DNA of 64,000 bases, from the NCBI GenBank assembly GCA_000697055.1, contig JNDT01001676.1, positions 154,531-218,530 of the forward strand, in the 5' to 3' direction. Shown here piece by piece: positions 38,372 to 50,857 of the stretch (position 1 is its first letter; the number at the start of each line of letters is the position of its first letter). The notes below the pieces were generated by a model. That model saw only the letters and a program-made list of their open reading frames with translations, had not been told where the DNA came from and searched no databases. The DNA is from Saksenaea vasiformis B4078. Lineage: Eukaryota > Mucoromycota > Mucoromycetes > Mucorales > Saksenaeaceae. Made by a program: the position numbers and the translations under genes.

Positions 38372-38417
38372 CCTTCGGACACACCGACGACGTCCTTCTT
38401 GGTGTGTCCAAAGGAAA
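38369..38417. repeat. 17-bp inverted repeat at the left end of element copy 1
   Basis: Arms 38369-38385 and 38401-38417 are inverted with one mismatch around a 15-nt spacer. The outer arm is the left terminal repeat itself, so the element end is folded back on a second inward copy. Confidence 0.85.
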
Positions 38418-39803
38418 TGCCGGCCCAAATCGTGCTCAAATTTCAGAATAACTGCAAAATTGTAGTTACCTTACAGGTAAATCGTTTAAGCCATCTTCAC
38501 AGCAGAATCCCGGGTCAAAATCCACGAGACTTATGTCATAAGCAACCAATAGAACGAAAGGAGTCCAACCTCTTTCGTCCCACCATACCAAGCCATCAGC
38601 AACACCACTCTATCCTCGATGATACACCAATGGTGTACACTGTCATCGTTCAAAGAACCTTTGTCGTTCGTCGTCTGCCTTTCCTAGTTTAGCTAGCACA
38701 TTTCTTCCCCTTCATTTGCCGTCGTAAATGTCTGTATGGACGCTTCTTATCGCAGATCAATTAAAGATTTAAAATTTGATGAACGTTGTAAGACTTTTTG
38801 GTTTGATGTCGGTACGCATCAGAGGAAAAGATCGAATAACTTCAACTGTTGTATCTCTTTCAATGCCTATGGTCTGAAACCTTTCTTTTTTTTTGAAGAC
38901 AGCAAAAAATCCGAGCATGTCTGCGCTTTTTTCTTCTTTCTTTTCAGCTTCCCGTTGCTCCCAAAAGGTAAGGATTAATTTTTCATAAGCATGCAATATA
39001 AGTTAGTGCATTGCTTGCAGTCAATGGTCGCATAAGCACGATGAAGGTTGAAACTACTGTTCTTCCGTATCCCGTCCACGATGACCTCCGTCGCATCAAG
39101 ACAAGTATTTGTCACATACAATAACTCTTCATTGACATCATTCATATTTATAGACTATATCCAGGGAAAATAAACTGATGATAAAGCTGTGAAAAGTTGG
39201 ACCAAATTGAAGCTTAAGCATATTTTTCACTTTTCTTTTCTTTACAGATGCAAATCATGTGAAATGACGAAGAAAGGTGATCTTTTCCGATAAGTATTTT
39301 CTCATTTTTTATTCCACAGCCAGATATTTCATTATGTTTCTTTAGATAACCATCTGGACTACAAGATGGCGTAGGCTTCAGAAAAGCTATAACCAGTCGG
39401 CAAAACTTCACTGATTTTGGATGACTAACACTTGGCCTCATTCGTGTATGACATGGATGCCTGCCTTCTTGTAGTCCACCCGCGTGTATCATCGTAGATA
39501 ATACGGCACGATACAAAGGTAAGTTGCATATATATTTAGCAATTTTTTAAATTGTATTTACAGGTTTGTTGTCAACATGGTGTTTTTCTGTCAGTCATTC
39601 ATGTGTCCGAAAGGTATATATCTCAGTCAATTCTATACTGAATACATTTAAAAACCGTGCGTCACTGGTTAAAGGGTAGGCCTCTCATATGTTTAGTATA
39701 CATGCTGACACTTTTGCATTGCACCACTGGGTTCCCGTAAATTACGTGGGATAAGGCAGGCTGATGATGGAAACCTGTGACTTTTGTCCAGTGTGTCCGT
39801 AGG
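38372..39803. mobile_element. Decayed inverted-repeat element, copy 1
   Basis: The left end CCTTCGGACACAC (38372-38384) and right end GTGTGTCCGTAGG (39791-39803) are inverted copies with one mismatch. The right 570 bp (about 39214-39780) align with 59118-59692 of copy 2. Shared words include GTAGATAATACGG, CAGTCAATTCTATACTG and a TGCGTCA(C/T)(C/T)GGTTAA-type block, and the match runs up to the right end. An extra inverted copy of the left end sits at 38401-38414. No transposase is readable; short frames on both strands are broken. CCCTTGCT occurs just outside both ends but does not abut them, so a target duplication is unproven. It looks like a non-autonomous or degraded DNA transposon, 1.43 kb. 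Confidence 0.6.
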
Positions 39804-39936
39804 TAATTCCCTTACCCTTGCTGGTCTCCTTTCTGTGTTGTGATCTAGTCAAAGAATTCGTGACCCGCACACACAAATTTGGTGCACCCAAACGTTAAAG
39901 GGCCAAAGGCCAATATTGTCCCTTTTGCTTGTTTCC

Positions 39937-41273
39937 ATGACGGATTCAGAGTATTCCCATGTTTCGTTTAGTAAGGACTTGCCACAGTCCTCGCTTTTAC
40001 TTCATTCTCCCATCATACGGTCTATGAATGAATTTAAACATGCACCGCGCACATTGTTCGATGAGATGGGTCCGCGTGATCGAACTTTGGATCCCATCAA
40101 GGTAAACTACGAATCGCCTTCATCCCATAAAAAGAACGTGATAAACCATTGTAGCTTACACTGTCCTTAGTCAAGTACACCTGATAACGATGTAAGCATT
40201 ACAGACGAAACCAAAACTTCTTGCATACACAACATCTAACATGTAAACACCACTTAGGACTGGCGAACGTTGGTACGGCGGTTGCAAAGAGAAAACACGA
40301 GTCTAGTGAACTCATTACGTGAAACGCAAGACGATCTGGATCGATGTCGAATGGAAAAAACAGCCCTCGAAGATATATTTATAAGACAAGCAGAGGCATC
40401 GGATGCCATTATTTTACGACTGCGGAATTCCCTAGCAAAGCAAATTCAGGAGAAAAAGGTAAAGTCAGGCGTGTGTATTCATGTACCTTTTTTTTTTTTT
40501 TTTAATGCGCGGGGGGTTTCTTTTTTTTAATGTAAAGAAAGACCGGGCCAATCAACGGGTGATGGAAGCCAAGTTGCGTGAATTCGAACTCGAACGACAA
40601 ATGATGAAAACCCAACAACAGCGGCAATCTGTAGATGAGACATCGAAACAGCAAATTCAGACATTACAACATGAATTAGACCAGGTTATGACCAGACGAT
40701 CAGAACTTTTGATGTCTCTCAGAACCACACAAGATGAAGTGGATCAACTGGAAGCAGAAGCGGAGCAAAAAGAGATAGCGCAGGTGGTTGATTCACATCT
40801 AGGAGAACGGTGTAGCACCAACTCTACAGAAAGCTGGCAGCAGGCCCTACTGACTGCGCAACAACAGCGCCAGCGTGAGTCGCAGCTACGAATCGATCTT
40901 GGTAAGTCATTGCAAGAACGAAATGGTTATTTTCTGACCTTAACGTTCGTTATTCCATATAATAGTGTTTCAGAAACGATATCTGTTGCTAGCTAATGCT
41001 GCTTTGGAATCATGGCAAGTAAAAAGAAGTCCGTTCCTTTTTCCATATCGAGATTAATTTAGCCTAGTGAGCGTGATACAATGAATCTTTTGCAAGAACT
41101 CGGGATCATAGAGACAGAATCAAAGAAGCGACCGCCAAGATTCAAAGCTCGAGCGTGTTTCTGGGCTGTTATCGCTATTTGCCGATTTAGGTGAGCTGCT
41201 CTTGCAAAATCATATCATTGAACTTTTTTTTTTGTAAATTTTCAATAGAAGGTTCCTCCACCAGACGTACTGA
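39937..41273 (+). CDS. Short coiled-coil protein with PACT-like C-terminus
   Basis: Exons 39937-40101, 40258-40458, 40538-40901, 40966-41018, 41063-41190 and 41249-41273 give 311 aa. Residues 1-55 are disordered. About 56-225 is strongly heptad-like coiled coil (LVRRLQRENTSLVNSLRETQDDL and later Gln-rich helices). The C-terminus reads VFQKRYLLLANAALESW, TMNLLQELGI, then RFKARACFWAVIAICRFRRF, which resembles the PACT motif that anchors pericentrin/Pcp1/Spc110-type proteins to centrosomes or spindle pole bodies. Known fungal PACT proteins are several times longer, so this is either an unusually short member or my model misses 5' exons. The ATG at 39937 is the first in frame. Likely role: microtubule-organising centre anchor. 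Confidence 0.72.
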
Positions 41274-41524
41274 TTGTTGTATAAACAACACAAATACAAA
41301 CATGCAGCACAACGCATAACACAGCACAAAGTACAAATACATATCTCACATGTACACGGTTCTCCCACATGCACATATGCTCTCTTAGAGGTCCCCCATA
41401 CACGCACGTCCCATAGTTTTAATTTTCATCTTTTTCATCATTTGTCTCCGCACCCTTTTACCTTGTTGTTTCCGGAATCTTCCTCTGTGATTTCCTTTTT
41501 TTCTTTTTCGTTTTATTCATCTTG

Positions 41525-43522
41525 TCAATACAATGTGCCATACTGCTCACATTCGTTATTGGGGGCACTACGCTTTTTGACATTGGAGGACGTTGTTTCG
41601 TCTTCGTTTTCCTGCTGCTGGCTAGATGATCCAGTGGAACGGCTGGATGAGGTGGAAGAGCTTGAACTAGATCGTCGTCTCAATTGCAATCCGTGAATTT
41701 GGAGTGAGTTGGTGGATGTATTATAAGGATAACAAGGGACGTGGTGGCATGTGTTTGAAAAGGCGTTGGCGACGTTGGTGGAGGACTGGGGTTGAGAAGA
41801 ATTTGTGATGGAGGTGTTGGAAGTCGACGGGTTCAGCATAGGGCCCAGGTGAAGGTGTGATAATTCACTGCTCACAGTATTTGTGACGCCGCCATTCGTG
41901 GTGTTGCCATTGCTGTTGTTATTACCAGTGTTGTTGCGTAATTGTAAAGAGGTGGAACTTGCGGCGGAGGTTACGCAGCGAATGTGATGATGGTCGGGTG
42001 TGGCTGATCGGCGGTTATTTGTATTTGGGTGATGGCTAGTTGTGGCGGAGGCGGAGACGACTGAATTGGAAGAGGATGGGCTGGGGGACATGCAACCCGT
42101 GAAGTTGGAAGAAGGGGGTAGGGATGCGGAGCTCGCTCCCTCGCCCTGTGTTTCCGAAACTATCTCCGGTGTGGAAAGCCGGAGGCGTTTGATGTCATTG
42201 ACATCATTACTAGATGTTCGGCGGTGATGTCTCCGTAACGTAGTTGCCGAAGACGAAGCAGTTGATGAAGAAGATGATGGGTTGTCAGAGGATGTCGTGT
42301 TCTGGTCAGAGGATGTCCCTGTTTTTGACGTCGATGTTCCTTCGTCTCTTCGTATCCTACTACCACCAGTACTATTACTACTACCACCGCCACGATTGCC
42401 ACTACTGCTACTACTACTAGTGGTGCCAGCTAGCTGTGCATCTTCTTCTTCTGCACAACCGGATACCATACTCCGTTTTCTCCGGTTTAATTTTGCACCT
42501 AATGTTTCTCCGTCTCTTCCCGCAGCTTCTTTAAGCATGCGACATTTGACTTTGCAATCGACTGGACTCTGAAGGTTCATGAAAAATTCTGATAATTTTG
42601 AAAAATCCCAGTTCTGTGTGAAGGCTCGCAAAAAGCGCTCGCGTTGAAATGTGCTGGATGAGACGTAGGGTGGTGTAGATAGAACCATGGTTAACAACGT
42701 CGTCGTGTACTGTGTTGCCCAGCTGTGCGTCAAGTGACGGAGAAGATGTGCTCGTCGCAAATCACCTGAAAAAAAAATTAAGTTTCGCCATCGTTCGCGG
42801 CTTCAGGGAAACCTACCCATTTCATCACACCAGTCCACGGTCACATGGCGTACCAAAGTGCTGATGCTTTCCAAACGCCAGTCGCTGATTAGCCACTTGA
42901 GAGCGTTGATAATGCGTATAAGGGGGTATTCGTTGGCAATACGTTGCAGATACATGGCAGTGACGAAGACGTTGTCCTCCGACTTCAGCCATGAATAGAA
43001 TGTAGCGTCGTACAGTTGATCCATACATTTTATATTGCGATATACGTCTCGCCAGGACGAGTCATCCTCCTGTTCTTCCTCTTGTCGGTGTCGTGCATCA
43101 CAGTCTATTCAAGTCAGAATAATTTCGAAACTACGCCGGAGGATGTGGGACTTACGTCGTTTTTTTGAAGCGCGGATTCGTTTTTTTGGGCCTGCCCAGC
43201 TACCAACGGTTGTACCATGCAGGGATAAGTCAGGGAACGTATTACTATTGGAATTTGTTGCTGCTGTAACAGACGATGCAGAATTTTCTGTTGGAGAAGA
43301 TAGCGGAAGTTGTTGTGTTGGGATGGGGGTTGTATACGTCCGGTGAGAATGAAGGTAGTGCGGAAAACTGGAGGTGGCAGTGGAAGTAGTGGAGGAAGGT
43401 GCGACGTTGGTGATGTGGATAGCTGATGATGAAGGTAAAGTAGTAGTATGAAAATGAGGTGTTTGAGATATCACAAAGGAGTGAGCGTTGCCATGGTTTT
43501 CAGCAGATGGTATGTCAGCCAT
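41525..43522 (-). CDS. Unrecognised helical, Ser/Asn/Thr-rich protein
   Basis: Exons 43522-43156, 43104-42817 and 42765-41525 give 631 aa; an in-frame ATG at 43618 would add 32. The first 120 residues are Ser/Thr/Pro-rich and end in a strong basic nuclear-type signal (GPKKRIRASKKR). A conserved-looking helical core of about 200 residues follows: WRDVYRNIKCMDQLYDATFY, VFVTAMYLQRIANEYPLIRI, ALKWLISDWRLESISTLVRH, LLRHLTHSWATQYTTTLLTM, FLRAFTQNWDFSKLSEFFMN. The last 280 residues are low complexity (Ser, Asn, Thr, some His) and end NNECEQYGTLY. The core is regular enough to be a folded domain, but I do not recognise it. Probably a nuclear regulatory protein. The convergent PACT gene ends 251 bp away. 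Confidence 0.75.
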
Positions 43523-44725
43523 GAGGGAAGACCAGAAAAATTGTTGGAACCCGCGAGATTCTGCAAAAGGAATGTCCAGCAAACATCCCGTCGGTATATG
43601 AAAGTGTGTCAGCGTCATACAAAAGCCTCCGACAATTTCTTCACAATCGATTGCCTCCCGGACGAGATGTTTTGCAGGATAACCCTGGAATGTCTCAGAT
43701 GAAACAGAAAACTCGATGCAGCCGATTCACCTAGATCGTCCCTAGCACCATCGCAACATGAGAGCACCTATGTGAGATAATTGTTGGCATCAGATAAATC
43801 CTGATTGAACAGTTACTAACCGGCCCCTGGAAGACCCACGGCGCGCGGTCTGCAAGTACCACATGATATGAGAGTTCCAGAATCGTCGAACAGCAGAAAT
43901 ACTAGGATGCTCTGCATCATGACCTTACCTTATCGGAATGATTTATGACAGATTACAGACGACAATGAGAAAAATGAGAGGCAAGCAAAAGCGAACTCGA
44001 TGTTACGACTATATTCTCTTTACTCCGTGTATTTGAGGCAATACTACTTACCGCTGCTCCTCGGCAGAGCAAGTGGAAGGTAGCAATTTGACGTAACGGC
44101 TTGCGATACATTAAATATCGACATACAAGGGAAAAATAACAGAAACCATTCTAGCTAAAAAAAAGTGACCATCAGAAGGAAGCTGTTACATCATTTTTCA
44201 ACAAAAGAAACATGCACTAAGAAGTGAATGAGAGATGAACGACTTGCATTGATTATTTGGTAACCATCACTATCTGAATAAATCTAAGGGGTGGGGAAAT
44301 AGACACAGTGATCTTGATGCAGCCTATCCAGAAGTGAGAAAGCAGCTGTACACTCGCGCTTCCTTACCAAACTTGGCACGAGGAACATACCCATCCATAT
44401 CGATGATTCAGCTGGAAAGGTGATCGATATTCTTGGATGACAAATCTGCAAAAAGGAAACAACATACTCCATGATGCGCCCGATAATAAGAAAATGTGCC
44501 ATTGATGGAAAAATATTTCAAAAGATATACGAGAATAATTAGTTCACTATCAATAATGATGAATGTATTCCGATGACAATTTACAGCATTGCTAAATCTG
44601 ACCGTGAGAGTAACCTTTACCACTTGCTTCCACTTACGCTAATGGTGTTTACATGAAAACCCGACGATGGCCAACGGGACTGTATAATCAGAAAGGGCAA
44701 GAAACAACACAATTTTGTTCCTTAG
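43523..44725. other. Gene-free stretch
   Basis: Promoter side of the Ser/Asn-rich gene, then unannotated DNA. No supported feature seen. Confidence 0.55.
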
Positions 44726-45171
44726 ATGAAGCCATCAACATCGATGCACAAATCACGCGCATCTGACGAAAACGTTGATCAGTTAGCACCTATATACTTA
44801 ACCAAAATTAGCGACCAATGTCCAGGAGTTCCTAAGGCAACGATCTATGAATATGGCTCGAACAAGCTGCAACAGGCAGCCAACCACCCTCTGTCAAAAC
44901 GACCCGAGGCATACCAATTCTTGAAGCAAGCCTTGACGCAGCCATTGGAGGACCTGCGCAATTTTTGTAGGTCAATGGATATGACGAGCAGTGCTTACCT
45001 AGAGAGGAACAAATCAAGGAATGGATCCGCCTGATCTTGGCCGATTACACTGCCAATTGCGCGGTGCCTACATATCCCACGTCAACCATTGAACGGACTC
45101 CCTTTGTTGAAAGCATCGTGCCCCTCTTCAAGTATTTTTCTGCGACCCTGGGCGTCGTGGCTTTTGTTTGA
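44726..45171 (+). pseudogene. Fragment of an unrecognised protein, probably decayed
   Basis: An open frame from 44726 reads MKPSTSMHKSRASDENVDQL and LTKISDQCPGVPKATIYEYG up to DLRNFCR. It continues in another frame as EEQIKEWIRLILADYTANC, TIERTPFVESIVPLFKYFSA, ending at a stop at 45171. The only splice joining the two (AG/gtcaat to cctag/A) would be a 32-bp intron, shorter than any other here, so a frameshift is more likely. Beyond the stop, a third frame reads FDGVYVHQWK. The amino-acid texture is protein-like and differs from random frames nearby. I infer a decayed copy of a repetitive fungal gene family. Confidence 0.5.
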
Positions 45172-47892
45172 TGGTGTATATGTCCATCAGTGGAAAATAG
45201 TCGGGCGAAAAAGAAAAGGTAAGAAAGAAAAAGCTGTTGTATAGCAGTGGAAAAGGTAACCGAAGAGTAAAAGAGGAGTAAACGATGGGATAAAAACTGT
45301 TTTTCATAGTTAGAAGTATTTATCAGTGGCGAACAATGATAAACTGGATTTGAAAACTATTTGATTCATTGTCCCTCCTTTGATTTCAATGGACATGCCT
45401 CAATGAGCACCGTTTGATATCAATAGAAAACATCCTTCGAAGGACCTTTCTGAAAGAAATGAATATTAGTTATCAGAAATGTTTATATTATCAGACATGG
45501 ACGGTCATTTCCATCGACTGCGTCCTTCGCAAACACAAGATGCTTGAAAACTGCGTGTCTGTTTGTCATTTCTGTTTAGGGAACAGTTTTGTGTCTACAA
45601 GACTTTTGAGTATCTACAGAAACCTTACTTTATATTTCAGCCGTTTGTTGCTCATTCTGGGGTCAACAAATATGGGATGGTCATTTGATGTGGCTCCCCA
45701 TAAAATGGAATAAGACAACAACTGCAAACACCTTAAACTACGCCATTTTGAAGGGAAAGGGTTGCGCGTCGAAAAAACTGAGATATGAACAGGACGGCGA
45801 CGTGTTGAGAGAATTTCTTTTTGTACACTTTGATGGTGAGCACTAAGAGCAAACGAAGGTTCTATGGCAGCGGAGGATCGGTAAGTCATACATAGACAGG
45901 ATTTGCACTTACTTGGTAGAAAGGATGATAATGAAAAGGGACGATGAAGGCTTTTTGCATCAACGTTAATTATTGCTGAGTTGGTTCTGGGTGTTAATTA
46001 CATTGGATGATGATGATCTCTACCTCTTCAGACCTTATAACTAGTATATGTCAGGTATTGTGTGATGAACCATAACGCAATATGAGGCGTCCCTGTATTA
46101 GTCACTGTTCAATACAGGAACGTTCCATATTGCACACTACAACAAGATAATGTACAATAGGATGTTACTAAACAAGATCAAGTTCATACTCACATAGAGT
46201 ACCGTTCCAAATGACAGTATAACAGAAATAAAATATAAATGTATTAAAAAAGTGTAGCGTAATTGACTAAACCAGCACTTTGACGTGTTCTATGGTAGAG
46301 CTGATAGATGAAGGGCCACTCCACATCCTCATGAGGCTTCAACACAACGTGCTAGTGGTAGTAATGCGAAGATTAAATTTGCATCACTATCGGGGGCGAG
46401 AGCGGTTCAACATCGTTTGCCGTCAGTAATTTTTCATGCTACAAATGACACAGAACGGATTATCATATCACCATTTTTTCCCCTTTGTGCAGCATGGAAG
46501 ATCATTACATTCTTAAACTCTATCTTTCGTGCTACTCGCAAGCACCAGTCCTTGTTCAACAAATTCCCTCTTCGCATTTCCTTCCGTCCCAGGAGCCTAT
46601 CTGCATAACGCAGATAAGCTGTTGCATCCAGAATGTGGACCACAAGTTGTCGTATCTAATTTTTATACGCTGACTAACCGTGGAACTTATAGAATCTTCC
46701 GTATCGATCTGCAGTATACCTTTGATAGTAATGGCTTTACAGTCGCGTTGTTCTTTTTCGTCACTCATGGCTGAAAGTTCTTCCAAGATAGGCCCCGCCT
46801 TCTGCCATAAAAACATTGACCTAGCGTTCCATGCGAAGGACGTCAGGATCATTTTACAAAATGATGGATATGAGTTTTTTTGATCAACCGACCATAACAC
46901 TTGTTCTAGTTTCACTTTTTAATTTTATTTTTGTTTTCCACATGCAACGGCTTTGCGGAATAGATGATCCACGTTAATGCAAATGAGTAACACGAGCGTT
47001 GTATATAATTTGCATGGTTTTTGTTTCAGAGTAACGTTCGAAGGTTTATTGCACGTTCCTTTCCAGAAGAGTTTTTCATTCACGAGATGTCGTATTTTTC
47101 ATTGTTCAGATGATAACAACGTTGTCCATTCTATGTCTTATCAGACCTAATAAGGTTGCACCAGCGTTTTTGGTAATTGTTTTGATGTGTACGGTTGTTT
47201 ACGAGTGTCTCTTTATGGCCGTTTATCATCTCCTGACTTTTGCAACGAAGGATCTCTTCCTATGGCGACCTACATATTATTCTCGCAGATCCTATAAATG
47301 ATCTCGTAAATGGAACACCTGTTTCTTGTCGCAAAGTCCATCTAAAATTCCTTTACTTTCCTTTCTTTCATAAGTGCCTCATTCTTTTAATTCTCCCATG
47401 GTGTCATGTGCTAATCCAAGCTTTTTACCATCTGAGTGACACAGATTTACATGTTTGTCATTGTTTTGATTGACAACGTCGACTACGTTCCTTGGCTAAC
47501 CATGAAACGTTACAGCGAAAAGAAGGGTCTCTATTTGTAGGGTCCATGATTCCAAATTAAGCGATGATGCAAAATGTTTGTTATGTCTGATGAGCTCCAC
47601 GTTATCGTCTCTGTTTTAAAATCATAAGAAAGGAAACCGTACGGCTGATGTGTACAACCGAGAAACTATCTCGTTTTTACATGGAAAGTGATAATCTGTG
47701 TTTTAAAGTACTTTATGTAGGTATAATGTTATTGTTCAAATGCTATCCTTCCTGCTTGACTGGCGGGATCAGCGTGTGATACCTTTTTCTTTTTTATAAA
47801 CTGCAATTGTGAGGAAGGGGGGGAGGAGGGGGATGTACAATCAGAGGGGGAGGAAAAGGAAGGGGGGGTATGCCACTTTTTGCAGTGTTAAA
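45172..47892. other. Gene-free stretch with G-rich end
   Basis: No supported gene. A 119-codon minus-strand frame (46556-46915) has no motif known to me. At 47817-47868 four runs of 5-7 G occur just past the 3' end of the tetraspanin-like gene. Confidence 0.5.
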
Positions 47893-48977
47893 TTATTTTG
47901 CTGTACTTCCGTACCTTGGGGCACGATGCTGAGAACTGGTCGGGGAATGTGAAAAACTTGATCTGGGCCAATTGGAGGAATAAGAAGGATATTGACCAAA
48001 TAATGAACTGCTTCCACCTCCGTCGCCTCCGAGCCAGTAGTGATTGTTGTGATGTCTTGACAACAAGAGCATGTATATTTCCTCTTCTTCTTTTGAATCC
48101 CGTTCCATCATTAATGTCAAGACAAGTACAACAAGTAAGGTGGTTAACTAGATAGACAACGTGAGGTTAAACAAATAGATCACGGATCACACAAATCTCT
48201 GTTTACCTGAATACCCAGCAGGACAACCACACCTGCAGCGATCCATTGGTGCCATTCATGAATAAATGCTACAATCGTGTCTCTGCATCCTATGCTGTCA
48301 AATTCGGCGGCACATGTACCGGAGATTGGCCTGTCTCGTGAGTTTGCATAACCGCAGCATTGAAAACTATAAAAAAAATTGATAAGAAAACGCCCAATCT
48401 GCAGGACTACTCCACACAACAACTTACGACTCCTCGAGATTGGCTAACAAATAGGGATCATTGGATTTAAAGAAATCCCAAGTGGTACTGCCGTATTGGT
48501 CCAGCTGCGAATTTCTTTTAAGTCTTGATGTTTTCGATGAATAGAGGTACATACCTGATTTCTGTGGATATACACGAGACCTATCAGTACTACCCGTGAT
48601 AAATCATAAGGGAGTTGAGTATGTGAATTTTTTTTTTGTTTTAACATGACCAAAAAACACGGTCTTTACCTAGTTCGAGCATCAACGCGATAGCGGCAGC
48701 ACTGGTATATGTTTTCAAAAAACCGGTATGTTCAATGTGTGCACCGAAGCAACCGATAAAACTTAATACGGTGATGAGACCTCCCACGGTGAGTAAGGTC
48801 AGAGACAATGTCCGGCTTGTACTAGAGTTGATCATATAAGCACCTATTGCAGAGAGGGGGAGACATAGTTAGGTGGGACTGTCTCTCTCTGGAATGTGCC
48901 AAGTAGGCATGTTGGAGTTTTATCTTGGCACCAAGAGAAAAAGAGAGGGAAATTACCAATGGACAATACGGTTAATC
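47893..48977 (-). CDS. Tetraspanin-like membrane protein (5' end not found)
   Basis: Six exons (48977-48957, 48843-48670, 48589-48555, 48504-48428, 48366-48207, 48147-47893) join in phase to about 240 residues. Helix 2 (LTLLTVGGLITVLSFIGCFGA) and helix 3 (AAAIALMLELVLIGLVYI) precede a large outer loop with FQCCGYA and IGCRD, the CCG/GC cysteine pattern of tetraspanins. Helix 4 is AAGVVVLLGIQLTTLLVVLVLTLMM. The cytosolic tail is Gly/Ser/His-rich and ends RAPRYGSTAK. The first visible piece, LTVLSIGAYMINSS, fits the end of helix 1, so an exon with the N-terminus and most of helix 1 must lie upstream of 48977; I could not place it. Tetraspanins organise membrane microdomains; the partner is unknown. 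Confidence 0.78.
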
Positions 48978-50857
48978 CTGTAAACTATAGATATAACACA
49001 GCATGAGAACACATAACTAGAAGTATTCTTCATTTTTACCATGCATATTAGATGGAAATAGGCTACTGGTTCTCGAAGTCCATGCGATCGTCTGTGTGTG
49101 ATCCTGTCGTCCATTCCAAATGTGTAAAAGTACAAGATTAGGAAAAAGAGTAAAATAAGAAAAAAAAAGAAGGTTATGAGAAAAGAGCGGAAAATGGTTA
49201 AGAGAGGGGTTGCAACACTTGTGTGGACTGCTGACCTTGCATTCTATTTATTCTTACTGTGTGTATGTGTGTATGTTTCCACACTCAACCCATAGTGTAT
49301 ATACATGTCACACATAAAGACACATATAGTAAAATGTACAAGGAAAACTCTCTCTCTCTCTGTTTCTGCCTGTCTCTGTCTCTCACATAACTCTCTCACT
49401 TTCATTCTCACAAATCTGCTGATAAAAATCATACATACACTTTCTACTGTTGTACAAAATGTTATCAAATCGTCATACTTTCCCTATTCATTCATTTCAA
49501 TCTATTCGCTAGCCGTGCTTCTGTCATCACTCTTTTTTTTTTCTTTCTCTTTTTTCTTTTTTAGACCTCCGATTTCCCCATGCATAACCAGGAACGGACA
49601 ACAAAGTTCATCTATTTAGCACATGATAACTCAGCTGTCAAGGTCCCGATTCACTTACTGTTTCAATGAACTGAACACTTTGAAATGTATTTTGTAACCA
49701 ACTTAATCTACTACGTTCACATTAGTATACACTATTTGAAAATGACTAAGAATAACTGGTGCTCCCCCTTTTTTTATCGCACAAATGTCGGGAGCCTGCA
49801 TGAAACTAAACTACAACATTGTAATGACTCTCTTGTCATGTCAACTGCTCTCGGAAATCTTCAGTTCATATGACCTATTGCACCCGAATCAATTCATCTG
49901 TGCCTCTCTTTTATATCTTCTATCTCTCCATGTTCTATTTTTTTTCTTTGTTTGTTGCCAAAATGCCTTCTGTAGATATTGTTTTGCAACAGATTACATA
50001 GCATTGTTTTTCACCAATGGTACAACTTAATGCATTATTGGTGACACACACCTATTTAGGTATGCAAGTCAAACATGTTTTTTTTGGGCTGATTTCCGAG
50101 ACCTCAAAGTAAGAAAGCCCCATGTCTTTCATCCTCAAATAGAAAATGCCTGTGATAAGCCTGGTGCATGTCAGTTTGTTTGAGAGACAGGTTCCGTTGC
50201 ATCCATCATGAAGCAACATCTGACGACTATCATCGACGTAGTGAACAACATTGCTGTGAGCATCCTACTGGAAAGTGACCAAGGCACTTAAACTATACGG
50301 TGTATTTACAAAACATCGGTCCTCGGCAATAATAGGATTTTCTAGACAATTCTCGGAACATCTGCAAAGCAACGCTTGACTCGGAAGCCGGCACTAAAGC
50401 TATTCTCATCCAGAAGGAAAAATGGCAATTCAGGTTTGGTGCCACTCCCACACTACACCAATTACGCTGTTCCTGACCGTCACCTTCCGATATAGTAGAA
50501 TACATACAAATGGCAAGGCTAATTCACACAAAATCACTGTAAACTCAAGAATTCCATTCATTTACAGCAAAGTATCATTTTCTCCACAGCTGTTGCTATT
50601 TTCCGAGGTACTGTGCACAAAGACTCTTTAACACACTGAACGAGTCGGAGATTGAAAACTCTCACTGAAGTCGGTTGCCCAAACATTGACAAACTATGCA
50701 TCGTCGAGACTTGACATCAAACCAACATTCGAGCAATGTTCAGCATGGCGAGTTAAATGAACATGTTGCTGCATTGGAAGGACGTTGGTATCTGCAATAA
50801 ACTGTTTCTATAGCTTTATGGGCAGAGTCAAATCGGACTGGGAATAAAAAACTACTT
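48978..50857. other. Region holding the missing tetraspanin exon; CT-rich repeat
   Basis: The first few hundred bases should contain exon 1 of the tetraspanin-like gene. A CT/TCTG-rich simple repeat lies at about 49346-49385. No other gene recognised. Confidence 0.5.

Noticed and set aside
46556..46915. 119-codon minus-strand frame
   Set aside because: Open frames exist on both strands here and no motif is recognisable, so I could not support it as a gene.
47817..47868. Possible G-quadruplex
   Set aside because: Four G-runs are present but two loops are 11-13 nt, longer than the usual G4 rule. Low-complexity 3' flank is the simpler reading.
49346..49385. CT-rich repeat as a regulatory element
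   Set aside because: It is a simple low-complexity tract with no gene start confidently placed next to it.
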